Shown piece after piece: positions 63,736 to 64,000 of a DNA stretch of 64,000 bases. The notes under the pieces are model-generated. The model was given only the letters and a program-made list of their open reading frames with translations, did not search any database and had not been told where the DNA came from. Source of the stretch: Hepatocystis sp. ex Piliocolobus tephrosceles (lineage: Eukaryota; Apicomplexa; Aconoidasida; Haemosporida; Plasmodiidae); the NCBI GenBank assembly GCA_902459845.2, contig CABPSV020000006.1, forward strand, positions 1-64,000. The letters run 5' to 3'. The position numbers and the translations under genes were made by a program. Numbering within the stretch: the first letter of the stretch is position 1; each line of letters begins with the position of its first letter.

Positions 63736-64000
63736 TGTTTAGAGGGGTTGGCCTCGAAATATTATGTATACCTATGAACAGTACAAAATAATTTAACACA
63801 TACGCATATATATATATGTATATTGGGTTGGTAAAAACGTATTATGTTATAACAAGTACATATAAGTACATGATCTAGTTAAATTTTTATTTTATATAAC
63901 GAAAAAAGGTTAAAATTAAGAGTTTTAATTCTTTTTAATTTTTGTAATTTTAATATTAAATAAAGCAATTAATATTTTTATATATATTTGAAAATAGTAT
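63043..64000. promoter_or_regulatory. EF-1alpha upstream region, probably half of a bidirectional promoter
   Basis: No ORF. It holds repeated aatatatattatgt units (63107-63155), T/A tracts, an A48 run (63685-63732) and, just beyond it, a G-rich patch with a GAGG/CCTC hairpin (63742-63755). The divergent arrangement is known from Plasmodium; the second gene is not visible here. Confidence 0.6.

Overview
This is a stretch of nuclear chromosome from a malaria parasite (Plasmodium). The evidence is extreme A+T richness (by eye roughly 80 percent overall and higher between genes), long A/T homopolymers and (TA)n tracts between genes, proteins inflated by Asn/Asp/Lys/Glu low-complexity tracts, short AT-rich introns with GT..AG borders, and a gene set I recognise as the conserved Plasmodium neighbourhood ending at elongation factor 1-alpha (from memory, on P. 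falciparum chromosome 13). The EF-1alpha C-terminus ([16 protein letters not shown]) does not match what I remember of P. falciparum, so I leave the species open. Nothing is prokaryotic: there are no operons, insertion sequences, CRISPR arrays or recognisable tRNA/rRNA genes.

Layout, left to right: a CCCH zinc-finger protein (minus, runs off the left edge); ZPR1 (minus); a three-exon short R-SNARE (minus); rhomboid protease ROM7 (plus); a two-exon 1798-residue low-complexity protein of unknown function (minus); SAS10/UTP3 (plus); a giant patatin-like phospholipase (plus, two exons); pyrroline-5-carboxylate reductase (minus, six exons); chaperonin subunit CCT4 (minus, three exons); UTP21/WDR36 (plus, four exons); a probable mitoribosomal protein mL53 (minus, four exons); a SMARCAL1/ZRANB3-type SNF2 helicase (minus); a DUF4211-like low-complexity protein (minus); an LC8-type dynein light chain (minus); organellar glutamyl-tRNA synthetase (minus, seven exons); and EF-1alpha (minus), whose 5' flank runs to the right edge. 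Seven genes are spliced; I joined them by hand from splice borders, and every join keeps the frame.

These are core eukaryotic genes, not a co-regulated cluster. Themes recur: ribosome biogenesis and translation (SAS10/UTP3, UTP21, EF-1alpha, mL53, GluRS), organelle proteins (ROM7, GluRS, mL53, the phospholipase), protein folding and trafficking (CCT4, R-SNARE, dynein light chain) and genome maintenance (SNF2 helicase). Divergent pairs sharing a promoter region are R-SNARE/ROM7, the 1798-residue protein/SAS10 and CCT4/UTP21.

I found no new defence or mobile system. The most unusual signals are: six homopolymer runs of exactly 48 nt; a GC-rich, foldable 62-bp island 3' of CCT4; two G-quadruplex-capable tracts in upstream regions; small multi-exon genes hidden among AT noise (R-SNARE, mL53); a PIP-box-like motif and a nuclease-associated N-terminal module on the SNF2 helicase; a Cys-every-fourth-residue tract in the DUF4211-like protein; and a 13-copy octapeptide array whose copies differ only synonymously.
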